Source of the DNA: Candida dubliniensis CD36
Lineage: Eukaryota > Ascomycota > Pichiomycetes > Serinales > Debaryomycetaceae
Assembly (NCBI RefSeq): GCF_000026945.1
Contig: NC_012867.1
Coordinates: 868,001 to 932,000, forward strand
Length of the DNA stretch: 64,000 nucleotides
Reading direction: 5' to 3'
Shown: positions 28,437-39,131 of the stretch, one piece after another
Position numbering within the stretch: the stretch's first letter is position 1
Layout: every line of letters begins with the position of its first letter
Position numbers and translations under genes: made by a program
The notes under the pieces: generated by a model
What the model was told of the DNA's origin: nothing
Database searches by the model: none
Seen by the model: the letters and a program-made list of their open reading frames with translations, nothing else

Positions 28437-31124
28437 ATGTCATTTAAAATAGGTCAATCGGTTATTGTCAAGAATGATATAGGTAGTATAAAGTACATTG
28501 GTTTAACAAAATTTGCTCCTGGTGTGTGGTATGGGATTGAATTGTTACAACCAAAAGGTAAAAACAATGGCAGTGTACAAGGTGTGAAATATTTTGACTG
28601 TAAGGAAGATGATAATGGGTTTTACGGAATATTTGTGAAAGAAAGTATGTTAAATGCCTTGGAAGATAATAAGAATAATGATTTGGAGGATGTTGCACAA
28701 TACAATAAAACTATTGAAAATTTGAAACTAAAGTTGAAGGCATTAACTGATGAATCTATAAGACATCGTGAGAAAGTAGCTGCAATACAATTAGAGTTGC
28801 AAACTAAAATAGAGATAATGAAAAGCATGGAATCCAAATTGGAAATGCAAACTGTGGAAAACGAGTATTTAAAACTGATTAAATTGGACCTAGAAGAAAA
28901 ACTACATAAACTATCTTTTGAACATCAAGAATTAAAAAATGAATTTGAATTAATCCAAGAAGAATTGGAGATCAATCGTGAGATTGAAAGAGAGATGGAG
29001 CTGTTGGACTCTGATCACTATTCGCCTGGTGATGTGAGAATGATTTTTGAGAAGAATAGGCGTTTAGAAGATACTTTGGCATTGTTAACTCGAAACTCAA
29101 AGGAAACTGAAAACAAATTAAAACAAGAATTAGAGCATTTGCAATGTGAACAGCTCAATATGAATGAGTTACAAAAGAAATTAGACCAAGCTGAGTCTGT
29201 GGTTAGGATGTTGCAAGAACGTATAGAAACCACTGAGGATATGGATAAAATGATGGAACGCCTAACTGTGGAAAATGAGGACTTGACGAACAAAATACAT
29301 ACCTTGATGATGACTATAGATGAGTTGAACGAGATACATGAATTGGACAAGAAGCTTGAAGAGGATCAAAAGCAGGTAGAATTTGATCTCCGGCAAGAAA
29401 TCGACAATCTTCAGCAAATTATTCATCAGGACAAGTTGAAGATTAGGGAGTTAGAAAGAAATAAGCTTGCCCAATTGTCACAGGCCAACGAGTCCTTGGA
29501 TTCACTTTCTAGAAGCGATCAGGAATCAGAATTGCAGGTATTGAGACAAACTATTGCCGATTTAAGGTTAAGGTCTAGGTCTGATTCGGTTCAGTTGAAA
29601 TTAGTTAAATCAAGGTATGAAATTTTACAGCAGAGAATCGCTTATTCACAAGCAAGCATGGTGTTTCCTGAGTTGATTGATTTGATTTTCATGATAAAGT
29701 TGGCGTGTCTGGACATTGTTGTTGTAATGGAATCTATTTCTTCAAAATCATTGCATCAAATATTTGCCATTACTTTTTTGTCGCTAATAGCGAATTTTTT
29801 AAAACTGTTGACGAAATTGCTTGAATTTAATTATTCAACTGATTCAACGACCAAATTGTTACCTGAAATGACTAGCAAAGTTAAAGAGTGTAATTTATGT
29901 TTAGATGATGTGATTGATGTTTTTTTGAGTGATGATTTGAGGATTAACATACCTAATAAGTTGTACCAACTGGTCCAAAAATTACAGGATATTATATTGG
30001 ATGTTGCTGTGACTTTAAATCTCAGTTTTTCTTCTCCCAAACTTGTTTATGAATGCAAAGAATGCTTGAAGTTTGTTGCTTATTGCTCAGAACTTGAAAC
30101 TTCATTTTTCTTTGATGTGTGGAAGCACTTGCGTTTTCATACTAGCAATGCTGATCCCGCTTTAACCGCACTTATCAAAGTGGGTGACGACAATTTGGCG
30201 AGAATTAAAGGAATAGTAGAGGCATTGAAGGAAACTAGCGATGTGGAAGAGAAACACGATGTTACATTTTCATCAGGTATACTTGATTTTGAGGCAATAG
30301 TTAGTCAAATTGGTATCCTTTTGAAGCTATATGATATTGTGAAATCAGATGGCCTAGAAATTAATGTTGATTTGTTGAACAAAATAATTGAGTTAATGCA
30401 AACTGTTGAATCGCAATATAAGGTTGACATTAAAGTTCATTCTTTCCAAGTAACTGTGGCATCTATATATGAGTACAAATTTGAGTCAACATATCAACAG
30501 TCAAGTACAAGTGATAGTGGTTTACATAACAAGCTAGCCCTACGAGAGCGTGAAGTTACTGATTTGAAACTAAATATAGCACTATTGGAACAAAACATGC
30601 TGTCTTTGGCTTCGCAGAACACACAATACATCACTGAATTAACTCAAGAATTGCAATCTTTGAAACAAGAGGAAGAGGGTAGTTTAAAAACCATTTCTCA
30701 GTTGGAGCAGGACAAAAAGGATTTGGTTAGTGAGTTAAATGCAGTGAACCGAAATATCATGAGTACAACACAGTTTGCCAACTTGAAGTCTCAACTAGAC
30801 TACAATAATTCATTGACTACTATGGAAAAAATTGTTCATTTGAAACGACTTACTAGAACAATCGATATGGAGATAGTAGATGAATTTGCTTGGTTGCAAA
30901 CGCAATCTAAGCGACAATTCTGGACGGAAGCCAGTTCTGTTCACAACTTGTCCAAGAGTTTGCAAGCATTGGCTTTGAATGCAAAACCTGTATCAATCAA
31001 CAATGATAATAGTAATAAATGGACTAAAAAGAAGGATCTGCTGAAATTTGCAGCTCTTGTCCTTGAAGAGAATTACAACAAATACAAAACTACTAGAACT
31101 AATTTACTTTGTTTGGAAAAATAA
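28437..31124 (+). CDS. NIP100: Dynactin large subunit (p150Glued, Nip100)
   Basis: The protein has 895 residues. An N-terminal CAP-Gly domain (about 1-70) carries GVWYGIELLQPKGKNNGSVQG, then YFDC and GIFV, the microtubule plus-end binding signature. Long coiled coils cover about 85-400. A helical middle matches the dynactin p150 region, and another coiled coil runs at about 700-770. Dynactin supports dynein-driven nuclear positioning. In-frame CTG codons, including a pair at residues 868-869, would be serine. The last 26 bases overlap the end of SPT14 on the other strand. Confidence 0.88.
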   Translation: MSFKIGQSVIVKNDIGSIKYIGLTKFAPGVWYGIELLQPKGKNNGSVQGVKYFDCKEDDNGFYGIFVKESMLNALEDNKNNDLEDVAQYNKTIENLKLKLKALTDESIRHREKVAAIQLELQTKIEIMKSMESKLEMQTVENEYLKLIKLDLEEKLHKLSFEHQELKNEFELIQEELEINREIEREMELLDSDHYSPGDVRMIFEKNRRLEDTLALLTRNSKETENKLKQELEHLQCEQLNMNELQKKLDQAESVVRMLQERIETTEDMDKMMERLTVENEDLTNKIHTLMMTIDELNEIHELDKKLEEDQKQVEFDLRQEIDNLQQIIHQDKLKIRELERNKLAQLSQANESLDSLSRSDQESELQVLRQTIADLRLRSRSDSVQLKLVKSRYEILQQRIAYSQASMVFPELIDLIFMIKLACLDIVVVMESISSKSLHQIFAITFLSLIANFLKLLTKLLEFNYSTDSTTKLLPEMTSKVKECNLCLDDVIDVFLSDDLRINIPNKLYQLVQKLQDIILDVAVTLNLSFSSPKLVYECKECLKFVAYCSELETSFFFDVWKHLRFHTSNADPALTALIKVGDDNLARIKGIVEALKETSDVEEKHDVTFSSGILDFEAIVSQIGILLKLYDIVKSDGLEINVDLLNKIIELMQTVESQYKVDIKVHSFQVTVASIYEYKFESTYQQSSTSDSGLHNKLALREREVTDLKLNIALLEQNMLSLASQNTQYITELTQELQSLKQEEEGSLKTISQLEQDKKDLVSELNAVNRNIMSTTQFANLKSQLDYNNSLTTMEKIVHLKRLTRTIDMEIVDEFAWLQTQSKRQFWTEASSVHNLSKSLQALALNAKPVSINNDNSNKWTKKKDLLKFAALVLEENYNKYKTTRTNLLCLEK

Positions 31125-32466
31125 ACGTTCCTTCTTCTTCTTCTTCTTCCTTTTCCTTTTCCTTTATTGGCAGTGGCCATTTTGTAGCTTTATCAATATG
31201 ATCAGCAGGATACAACCATTCTAATATCACAAAAATGAAAATATCGACTATGACACATAAAGCATATAGTTTACCAGCTATTATACCACAGCAATAGTAT
31301 TTTTGCAATCGATGGAGTAAAGGTTCGTTTAACTTGTTCAAATCTAGTGAATTGTAAACATTTTCTGTTCTTTTTGCAATATCATGCCAACTGTACATCT
31401 TGGCCACTGCATCATGAAATTTTGAGGTATCTATTTCATTGCTTTCAATTTTAGTTATAGCATCTATAGCAGCATCGATAAGGGAGTTTTCTTCCGGTTC
31501 AGCGAAACTCGTCATTTCATTTGGTAAGACCTCCGGTATGCCTCCAACTTTTGTAGTGACAACATAAAGTCCACATGAAGCAGCTTCCACAATAACTGTA
31601 CCAAAGGCTTCTGTCAATGAAGGGTGCAAATATATATCTCCTTGGACCATCACATCTCTTACTTCTTCATGCTTTATAGCACCTACTAGTGTAACTCTTT
31701 CTTGAAGAAAGTACTTTTCTCTCATTTGTTCTAAATCTAAAAACTTGGGGCCATCACCTGCAATTAAGAATTTTACTTTTGGTTTCAACTGGCAAATTCT
31801 GGGGATGACAGCCGTCAATAGATCAGCCCCTTTGTTTGGAAATAGTCGTGTGATCACGACAATGGTGATCTCTTTAGTATAATCCTTTTTCAAACGATTA
31901 GATTTCGGTTTAAAGTCTTTCAGAATAACTGCATTTGGTATCACACTTACTTTTAGAGGGTCGATCGATCCTCTTAGAACAGTATTTTCTTTACAAGTAT
32001 GACTGACACAAATAACATGACCTACGTCACTCAAAGTGAACTTTAATGCTTTATTCCCCATGATCGACCCAATCTCAGCAAAGCCAAAAAGTGAATGATC
32101 AGTGAAAACTGTCTTCATCCCCATTGTTCGGCCATGTAATATAGCTTCATGGCATAATGTACTTAAGGAACCATGCCCATGAATAATCTCAATGCTTTCA
32201 CGTATGAAAATATTTCTCAATATTGGGAAACACAGAAACACAGTTGGGAAAACTGAGCTTCTATAAATCACCCAAAGAGGTACATAGTACACTTTTAACC
32301 CATTCGTTAGTACTCGCACGCCATTTCTTGATGAATAATTATGAGTTATAATAACCACTGAGTGTCCTAATTCTATAAGTTTTTGTGATAAATGATACAC
32401 ATGAAATTCTACACCTCCAGGTTGAGGATAGAAAAAATCTGTTACCATTGCTATATTGTATCCCAT
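31099..32466 (-). CDS. SPT14: GPI-anchor synthesis GlcNAc transferase catalytic subunit (PIG-A)
   Basis: The protein has 455 residues, GT4 family. It begins MGYNIAMVTDFFYPQPGGVE, the conserved PIG-A/Gpi3 N-terminus with the acceptor-side PQxGGVE. Later VVITRLFPNKGADLL and the EX7E motif in SLTEAFGTVIVEAASCG mark the donor-binding half. One membrane segment lies near 395-420 (CCGIIAGKLYALCVIVDIFIFVILEW). It transfers GlcNAc from UDP-GlcNAc to phosphatidylinositol on the cytosolic ER face, the first step of GPI synthesis; also called GPI3. A poly-Glu stretch precedes the stop. It overlaps NIP100 tail to tail. Confidence 0.93.
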   Translation of the reverse strand: MGYNIAMVTDFFYPQPGGVEFHVYHLSQKLIELGHSVVIITHNYSSRNGVRVLTNGLKVYYVPLWVIYRSSVFPTVFLCFPILRNIFIRESIEIIHGHGSLSTLCHEAILHGRTMGMKTVFTDHSLFGFAEIGSIMGNKALKFTLSDVGHVICVSHTCKENTVLRGSIDPLKVSVIPNAVILKDFKPKSNRLKKDYTKEITIVVITRLFPNKGADLLTAVIPRICQLKPKVKFLIAGDGPKFLDLEQMREKYFLQERVTLVGAIKHEEVRDVMVQGDIYLHPSLTEAFGTVIVEAASCGLYVVTTKVGGIPEVLPNEMTSFAEPEENSLIDAAIDAITKIESNEIDTSKFHDAVAKMYSWHDIAKRTENVYNSLDLNKLNEPLLHRLQKYYCCGIIAGKLYALCVIVDIFIFVILEWLYPADHIDKATKWPLPIKEKEKEEEEEEGTFIFPNKVN

Positions 32467-32835
32467 ATTGTATCACAAGTTTGCATTTCTCAAGTTGATT
32501 GGTGTCCCCAACAGAGTGGTGGTGTTTTGGATATGTTTAAGTGACTCGTGTGGTGTCGTTATTTTTTGTTCTGTCGTGTTTTCTGTTTGTTTGTTTTTTT
32601 TTTCGTTCTTACAAAGACAGAGTAAGTTCTTTGCCCTAGACACCCATAATAATAGCATTCAATATCAACATTTTCCAATAATAATCAATATCTTCTGACT
32701 AATAAACACAAGTTGATTCCATATTTTTACTTCATTATAATTTTGGCTATGTAATTTTATATATCGTAATAAGAACTCTCAGTAAGTGATATCACTTACA
32801 TTGAATTCTATTCTACCATTCTTTTAATTATAATT
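32467..32835. other. Intergenic region SPT14-MEX67
   Basis: 369 bases: SPT14 promoter and MEX67 3' flank. T-rich, with no recognised motif. Frames at 32456-32698 and 32473-32658 look random. Confidence 0.4.
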
Positions 32836-34704
32836 CTATTGTATAAATGCATCACTAGGCAAAGAAGCAGCAGAGTTTTTAAAATTAACTGATGCTTGTT
32901 GATAATCCCAGTTACTTTGTTCACATAACATTATTCCGTAGTTAATGTTTAATTTTGTTTCTAGCAATATCTTCACCAACAACTCCTGTTGTATTTGATT
33001 TAATCGAGCCTTTATATCTGCTGGCAAATCTGCTGTGGTTGGTCCTGTACCAGGTGGTGCAATTTGGGGAGTTGCAATTGTTGTTGGTGGTAGTGGTGAT
33101 GGTGTTGAGGTAGCTGAAACACCTGGTGTAGCAGAAGCAACAGTTGGGTTGGAAAGCAATTTTTGTACTTTCCATGGGAAATCACTGGTGTAAGGCCTTA
33201 TTAATAACGTATCACTGGCCACTATCATGCTTCCATTTGGTCCAGGTATCACAACAAATGTTCTATCAAAACTCTTCTTGGAAAGTGGGATTCGCTTGTG
33301 CTTTGGCCCTGAATGATACCTTGAGCCTCCCCTTGGGCCTGAGGGAGCAGTTGAGTTGCTGCTTCCATCAATCTCAGGTTGTGCAACTTCATCAAAGCTT
33401 CCATGTAAGGTTATCATAATACCGTTTAAGGTGGGGAATTTGTATACTTCCATGCTAAATAGTTCTGGTGTTGCTATTATATCATGACGAGTTTTTGGTA
33501 ACTGTTGAAAGCTCTTATAAATCTGTTCTTGTCCAACAGATAGCTTGGCCATTCTTGCCTTAACTGACGAGACCCTTGTTAAATTTCTTGAGTTGTTTAA
33601 ATAGTAACCAAAGTCCGTGCTTCCAGAGTAACCGGAATTGCCACTTTCAATGAGATGTGGGTGTGATGAATCCACTTGCATGGAAAATTGCGACTCATTT
33701 TGATATAAAATCATCAATTCTGAACGATTTGAATCCCATAACTTTAAATAGTTAGCAATAAAGTTTGTAGCTAAATTTCTTGAATCTTCATCTTGGAAAA
33801 ACATTGTATCTTGAGGCTCGAAGGGAAATGAAAGATTGGTAATCAAAACTTGTTCATTTCTTAATATTTCACCATTCAATACCACCAATCTCGGAAAACT
33901 TTTCATCAATTCTAACTTGATGTTCTGAATTTCTGCTGGGTCATTTGTTTGCACAATAGGGTTGTTAAATAAGATCAATTCCCTCAAGAAATTTAATTTG
34001 TGTCTCCATGTTTCGAAGACTTTAATCTTGGTAAAATTGTTATTCTGCAAGGAAAGGTTTTGTAATTTAGGGAATGTCTGTGCCATTGATGTTAAGGTTT
34101 GTAGATCCTGAAGTTCGTTGTTGGATAAATCAATGCTGTCAACATCTAATTTCAAATCGCTGGCCACTTTCATCAATGCTGGGAAAAATTTAGAACTAAC
34201 AGAAAGGGATCCAAAAAAACCTTGAGCAGTCAAAGTTGGATCCTGTTTCACGTTGTTTAGATTTAACATCTTAATTTCTGGTTGGTATCTAGCTTTCAAA
34301 AACTGGGAAATTGTTTCTATAGTAGATTGTGAACCTGAGGATGCTCCACCTCCCATCTGATTGGATATATTCGATACACCTTTAGAAAATCTCAAAGACT
34401 GTCCAGCAAACTTCACTCCTGACCAATTCAATAATGTATTAGCTTGCGATTCATTCTTTACATATCCTTTCAAAACACCACTGTTCGAGTCAACGGAATA
34501 GTTTGATACAATGACCTTACATTTTCTAGATATGAAACTTATGCACTCACCCAGGCTCGCGCCATTCCATCCCATTATTTCAATTGGGTATTGGTTTGCT
34601 GCCACGAATGAATCGACATTTTGTTGGTGTTGGTGTGGACCTGAGGAGAATTGACCTCTGGTGTAGTTATTATTGTAACCTCCTCCTCTTCCTCTATAAC
34701 TCAT
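32836..34704 (-). CDS. MEX67: mRNA export receptor Mex67 (NXF1/TAP family)
   Basis: The protein has 622 residues. A Gly/Arg/Asn-rich start (RGRGGGYNNN) precedes an RRM-like fold (~35-110), leucine-rich repeats at about 180-285 (LDVDSIDLSNNELQDLQTL, LQNLSLQNNNFTKI), and an NTF2-like domain (~305-490) that pairs with Mtr2. A Pro/Thr/Ala-rich linker and a C-terminal UBA-like TAP-C domain (~570-622, with LETKLNINYGIMLCEQSNWD) that binds FG nucleoporins complete the protein. Domain order and length fit Mex67. It carries mRNPs through the nuclear pore. Confidence 0.92.
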   Translation of the reverse strand: MSYRGRGGGYNNNYTRGQFSSGPHQHQQNVDSFVAANQYPIEIMGWNGASLGECISFISRKCKVIVSNYSVDSNSGVLKGYVKNESQANTLLNWSGVKFAGQSLRFSKGVSNISNQMGGGASSGSQSTIETISQFLKARYQPEIKMLNLNNVKQDPTLTAQGFFGSLSVSSKFFPALMKVASDLKLDVDSIDLSNNELQDLQTLTSMAQTFPKLQNLSLQNNNFTKIKVFETWRHKLNFLRELILFNNPIVQTNDPAEIQNIKLELMKSFPRLVVLNGEILRNEQVLITNLSFPFEPQDTMFFQDEDSRNLATNFIANYLKLWDSNRSELMILYQNESQFSMQVDSSHPHLIESGNSGYSGSTDFGYYLNNSRNLTRVSSVKARMAKLSVGQEQIYKSFQQLPKTRHDIIATPELFSMEVYKFPTLNGIMITLHGSFDEVAQPEIDGSSNSTAPSGPRGGSRYHSGPKHKRIPLSKKSFDRTFVVIPGPNGSMIVASDTLLIRPYTSDFPWKVQKLLSNPTVASATPGVSATSTPSPLPPTTIATPQIAPPGTGPTTADLPADIKARLNQIQQELLVKILLETKLNINYGIMLCEQSNWDYQQASVNFKNSAASLPSDAFIQ

Positions 34705-35132
34705 ATTCCAAAATGGTCAAAAAAAATGAAAAAAAAAGGGAGGATCAAATAATTAAAGATTCAATATTCTTGGTATGAACAGACTCAATATACTTCTTCA
34801 GCAACCTCTATTATTATTATATTTTTTCTTCTTCCTCTTCTTGCACTTTGTTCAAAATCATCTTGAAGAAGAAAAAAAAAAGCGAAAAAAAAAAAGAGAA
34901 TAAATCGATTTGGACACGACTTTTTCAATGTGTCAAATATATCAAACAAAAAATGTCAGGTCTTATTGTGAGTTAAACTACATTAAAAGAGTTCATTATG
35001 TTAAGTAATTAAAAACACTGTCTATTATTACGTACATAGTGATGTGTGATAAAGACTGAAATCAAATCAACATGTATTATTAAAAAATAAAACAACAAGA
35101 GTTCCTATTGTTCTATATTAGTCAATATTTTT
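34705..35132. other. Intergenic region MEX67-DAP1
   Basis: 428 bases: MEX67 promoter and DAP1 3' flank. A-rich tracts (34869-34896) and CTTCTTC-rich sequence. No gene or recognised element. Confidence 0.4.
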
Positions 35133-35600
35133 TTACGATTTCTCTTCAACTGTACCATTCTCATGGAAAGTACCAACAACCTTGTACCTGTTTTCAAAAT
35201 GTTCTTCCCAACCATCCAAGGACTCTTTTTCTACAGCAGTTAAATCTGTCAACTTGTCAATTGGTTCGTTAATGTCTGTTAACACATCCGGATCGAATGA
35301 ATTTTTAGCTAATCCCCTACTTGCATCTCTCCCAGCAAAATTCTCGTATGGCCCACCTGGTCCATAAAATGCTCCACCTTGAGTTACATCAAAGACTCTA
35401 TTTTTAACAGCAATGAAGATTTTGGGTGAATCTTTACCATTATATTTTGTAAGTGATTTAGGGGTGAATTTGCCTTCTACTACAGTTGACTCTTTTTCTG
35501 TGGATGCATCTAGTGGATTGCTTGGGTTATTAATGAACTCATTGTAAATATTTCTGGCAAAGTACAAAATAACGAGTATAATAAGGATTGTAGTAAGCAT
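35133..35600 (-). CDS. DAP1: Membrane-associated haem protein Dap1 (MAPR/PGRMC family)
   Basis: The protein has 155 residues, matching yeast Dap1 (152). An N-terminal hydrophobic anchor (about 2-15, LTTILIILVILYFA) is followed by a cytochrome b5-like domain (~45-145): FTPKSLTKYNG, FIAVKNRVFDVTQGGAFYGPGG, YENFAGRDASRGLA. The family uses a Tyr axial haem ligand; tyrosines are present, including YGPGGPYENF. Dap1 binds haem and supports Erg11 (CYP51) in sterol synthesis, which affects azole tolerance. The promoter region is shared with NAT5. Confidence 0.9.
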   Translation of the reverse strand: MLTTILIILVILYFARNIYNEFINNPSNPLDASTEKESTVVEGKFTPKSLTKYNGKDSPKIFIAVKNRVFDVTQGGAFYGPGGPYENFAGRDASRGLAKNSFDPDVLTDINEPIDKLTDLTAVEKESLDGWEEHFENRYKVVGTFHENGTVEEKS

Positions 35601-36407
35601 GGCTGTGGTTTCTTTAGTTTATATGAGTTGTAGTAAAACAAAAGTAATAATAAAATAATGGAATATGAAAAAGAAAGTCTTTAAAAAGTATGCCAATAAT
35701 GGAGCAGGAGGTGATTTAGTGTGGTTTATATACTTGTACGACTAATAACTTGTTACTGTTAATTTTTAATTCTTTTTTATTTTTTCAGAGGACCTTATAT
35801 TACTTTATTAACAGAAAAAGAAAGGAAAATAAGAAATTTAAACTATATATATTCCATTCAAAGTAAACTCGTTTATGTGTTATGCACACAACAGGCAACG
35901 AACGAAACCATTCACAAATATGCATATGAATAATCTCCTCAACATTATTCGCCTGCTTGTTTGTTTGTGGCCCAACAACAACAACAACAACAACATTAAT
36001 TGGTAGTGTCTGGTTCATATTAGCATGGCTCTAACTAACTAACTAGAAAATCAGGCAAAACTCTAAATGTGTGGTACTATTTTTTCCGAAGAATTATACA
36101 AGAATGACGCAACGGAGAAGTAAAACTAGAAACAAATTCCGTAATCCATACCAAAGCAAAGATTGTGTTTTGGTGATATTTATTATTGTTATTAGACTTT
36201 ACGGCCTCAATTGTGTATTTCCATGGTATAGTTTGAGTTTCTGTGAATTTAGTGTAGGATAGTAATTGATTAGCTGTGGTGTGGTGAAAATCCCTATTAT
36301 TATGCTTTCTTTTTTGGCCTACAGAGATAGCGTGTTACTGCTGAAAAAAAAAAAAATTCTTGATGTGGAAAGACTTTGAAATGAGTCGACATTTTTAACC
36401 CTCCTCA
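35601..36407. other. Divergent intergenic region DAP1-NAT5
   Basis: 807 bases without a supported gene. Contains a (CAA)n tract at 35973-35994, an AACTAACTAACTAG stretch near 36029-36042, and an A run at 36341-36353. Frames at 35800-36018 and 36071-36262 look random. Confidence 0.45.
35973..35994 (+). repeat. (CAA)n microsatellite, non-coding
   Basis: About seven ACA/CAA units in the DAP1-NAT5 intergenic region, outside any gene. Confidence 0.85.
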
Positions 36408-36935
36408 ATGGCCAGAGATATTATAGCGTTGGACGATCTTACTCCAAACAATCTTGGAGTGCTTAAGAAGATTAATGAGGTCACCTTGCCTATAAAATAT
36501 CCTGAATTGTGGTACAAGCAAATATTAGAGTCTTCGAACTCAATTGTTCAATTAGCATATTACTCTGAGTTGCCTGTGGGAGCAATAAAAGCCAGAACAT
36601 TTCACAACAATCACAATTTGAAATTCAATGATTTTGTGAATAATAAACTGCTGCAAGTATTATCAAAGACCCCTAATACTGTATACATTGAGAGTTTCGC
36701 TGTCTTGGAGGCATACCGTCGTTTAGGGATTGGGAAAAAATTATTGAATTATTTGATTGAAGAGACCAAAAAAAGATTTATTCATGAAATTATTATTCAT
36801 GTAAGTGTGGCTAATGATGAGGCTATTGCCTGGTATAAGAAGCAGGGGTTTCTGCAAGGTGAATTAGTTGCTGATTATTATAAAGACCAAGGTTTGCAAT
36901 CGCCAGATGCTTATATTTTTACTATGACAGTATAG
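36408..36935 (+). CDS. NAT5: N-terminal acetyltransferase Naa50/Nat5
   Basis: The protein has 175 residues, one GNAT domain. It starts ARDIIALDDLTPNNLGVLKK with LPIKYPELWY, as in Naa50. The acetyl-CoA motif R-R-L-G-I-G lies at 104-109 after FAVLEAY. WYKKQGF and YYKDQG near the C-terminus are family-typical. Naa50 associates with the NatA complex at the ribosome. This protein resembles animal Naa50 more closely in the CoA loop than S. cerevisiae Nat5 does, where that loop is degenerate, so catalytic activity is plausible (inference). Convergent with SEC63. Confidence 0.87.
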   Translation: MARDIIALDDLTPNNLGVLKKINEVTLPIKYPELWYKQILESSNSIVQLAYYSELPVGAIKARTFHNNHNLKFNDFVNNKLLQVLSKTPNTVYIESFAVLEAYRRLGIGKKLLNYLIEETKKRFIHEIIIHVSVANDEAIAWYKKQGFLQGELVADYYKDQGLQSPDAYIFTMTV

Positions 36936-37109
36936 GAAATGATTATATAACCGACATCTATATTCAAAAGATAATATACATAATTTGATAGAAGCTTTGT
37001 GTTTCCTGAATGCGATCAAAAAAAAAAATAGACAAAGAAACAACTGTGACTTAAAAAACAATCAAAGCTTTACAAATTCCTAATGAATGACAAAAATGGA
37101 AAACCAAAT

Positions 37110-39131
37110 TTAATTATCTCCTTCATCTTCTGTATCAGTATTAATATCAGTGAACACCTCTTCATCTTCACTTTCTTCCTCGAGTTCATCTTGTGAGGAT
37201 TTCTTTTTCTTGAGATCGGATCCTCTCAATGCAGCTATAGCTCCTGCTAAACTGTCTTCTTCGGGATCTGAAATATCACTATCGGATTCGCTGTCTTCTG
37301 ACTCGTCTTCTTCGTCAAACTTCTTTTTCAATCCTGCAAGACTCTTTCCAATCGATACTGGTGTAACTTCTAAATCAATAGGTATATCGACATCGCATCC
37401 AAAATAAGCATTGTTCTTCATAACCAATCTATAATAATAGTTACCAACATTGCCAATTGCTCCAGGTAATTGAATCTTATAGGTTCCAATTCTAACATTA
37501 GTTCCTTTGATCCATTCTTCTTGCAGTAAATCCAAATTGTTTAAATCTATGTTCTCCAAAACACAGTTGGTACTGTCTTCAAGCAATCTGTTTTCTTTCT
37601 GTCCAATAACATAGCAGCTCCAGCAATTACGAGTTGGTTGTGGGAAATATGGTGCATACGAATATGGCAACTGCAGTTGCTGTTCATTGACAATTAATGG
37701 GTTTTTCATGTATTCCAATGTCTCCTCATCTTTTAATCTTTCATCTTCAATATCAGGACACGATTTCAATTTAGGAGACTTGACCAAAAATTTAATAGAA
37801 ATGTGGCCTTGTGAATTTGGATGAACAACGCCATCCTCTTCACCAGGGACTTTGATCTCAGCATCAATAATACGAAGAGTTGGGATGTGCTGAGCTACAT
37901 TCAATGCACACTCCAAATGTTCGTCGCTTTGTATTCCCAATGCTTTCTTGGCTTCTTCTTTGGAAATGGCGAAAAGTTTACCTAATTTCCGAATAGGTTG
38001 TTTTGACACTATTTCTGGGTCGACATATGGTAACTGTAATAACTCTTGGTGTCTTCCTGTTGGTTTGACGGCTTGAATAATCGACTTTTTCAAATCTTCA
38101 GCAGCAAAAATCGTTTCGTGAAGTTTAAACACAATAGCAATGTCAATCAAACCATTAATCAAAAATGGCAATCTGGCAACAAGATTGATTTTTTTCTTCT
38201 CGATTTTAGAATCACTGTCAAATTGTCTATTTAAATATCTGTACACTAATTTCTTCAATTCTGCGTGTAAAAAATCGGGGAATTCTTGTCTGATTTCTTC
38301 ACTTTCCAAAACGTAATCCAAAATAACATCGGGTGTGATGACCTTTGCAGGATCTCTGTCGGTAAACTTACGGACAAAGTTGGCAGCAGTATCAACATGC
38401 AAGCCTTTTCTGGTATGCGACTTCACATTGCTCCACCATTTTCCAACAATATATGGCAACAAGATACCTATAACCATAAAATATAAAACAACAACTAATG
38501 AGCTATATCTCCCATCAACCAAAAATTGGGGCAAGGCAATACCATGGGTGGCTGGTTGTTCCCCATCAGGATGACCGTATTTCAAAAAGTTTTCTCTGGT
38601 AACTTCATCGGTCAATGCCTTATAAGCAGAAGTCAATCTAATATAAGCTTGTTCTGCCTGAGATCTCTGTTCTTCAGTTAAATCCTTAGGCAATTTATCT
38701 GGATGATACTTTAAGGATAGCTTTCTATAATGACTCTTGATTTCTTTTTCGCTAGCGGTAAATGAAACATCCAAAATTGTGTATGGATCAAACAATACTG
38801 TTAAATCAGCTTCTTTGGTAACATATTTGGCCACGTATATAACAATGCACCATCCAATAATCAAGAAAACCAATGTTTTATTGAATATTTTCAGAGATTT
38901 TTGCTTGGATTGGAATGATTTAATTTCAGACAAGTTGGGCACTTTCAATGTCTCGCTGTTTTCTTGAATTGCACCAACTATGGATTGATTTTCTTTGGTG
39001 GGATTGGTGTTTGAAAAAACTCTAGATATGTACCTGATAGTCAATGGCAACAAAATAAAGGATAACAACGCCAACACAAAGAATGGCCATGTTTCTCCCA
39101 GCTCATCATAATTGTATTCTGAAGAAGCCAT
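37110..39131 (-). CDS. SEC63: ER translocon component Sec63
   Basis: From the ATG at 39131 the protein has 673 residues; GTG codons further upstream are not starts. Order: EYNYDELGETWP start, membrane helix ~17-36, a second ~86-103, lumenal J domain with HPD at 143-145 and GHPDGEQPATHGIALP, a third helix ~205-230, then the cytosolic Sec63/Brl domains (~230-590) and an acidic tail. The J domain recruits Kar2/BiP to the Sec61 channel. Length and every block match yeast Sec63 (663). Confidence 0.95.
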   Translation of the reverse strand: MASSEYNYDELGETWPFFVLALLSFILLPLTIRYISRVFSNTNPTKENQSIVGAIQENSETLKVPNLSEIKSFQSKQKSLKIFNKTLVFLIIGWCIVIYVAKYVTKEADLTVLFDPYTILDVSFTASEKEIKSHYRKLSLKYHPDKLPKDLTEEQRSQAEQAYIRLTSAYKALTDEVTRENFLKYGHPDGEQPATHGIALPQFLVDGRYSSLVVVLYFMVIGILLPYIVGKWWSNVKSHTRKGLHVDTAANFVRKFTDRDPAKVITPDVILDYVLESEEIRQEFPDFLHAELKKLVYRYLNRQFDSDSKIEKKKINLVARLPFLINGLIDIAIVFKLHETIFAAEDLKKSIIQAVKPTGRHQELLQLPYVDPEIVSKQPIRKLGKLFAISKEEAKKALGIQSDEHLECALNVAQHIPTLRIIDAEIKVPGEEDGVVHPNSQGHISIKFLVKSPKLKSCPDIEDERLKDEETLEYMKNPLIVNEQQLQLPYSYAPYFPQPTRNCWSCYVIGQKENRLLEDSTNCVLENIDLNNLDLLQEEWIKGTNVRIGTYKIQLPGAIGNVGNYYYRLVMKNNAYFGCDVDIPIDLEVTPVSIGKSLAGLKKKFDEEDESEDSESDSDISDPEEDSLAGAIAALRGSDLKKKKSSQDELEEESEDEEVFTDINTDTEDEGDN

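Noticed and set aside
38046..38574. Several plus-strand frames opposite SEC63
   Set aside because: Antisense shadows of a well conserved coding region.
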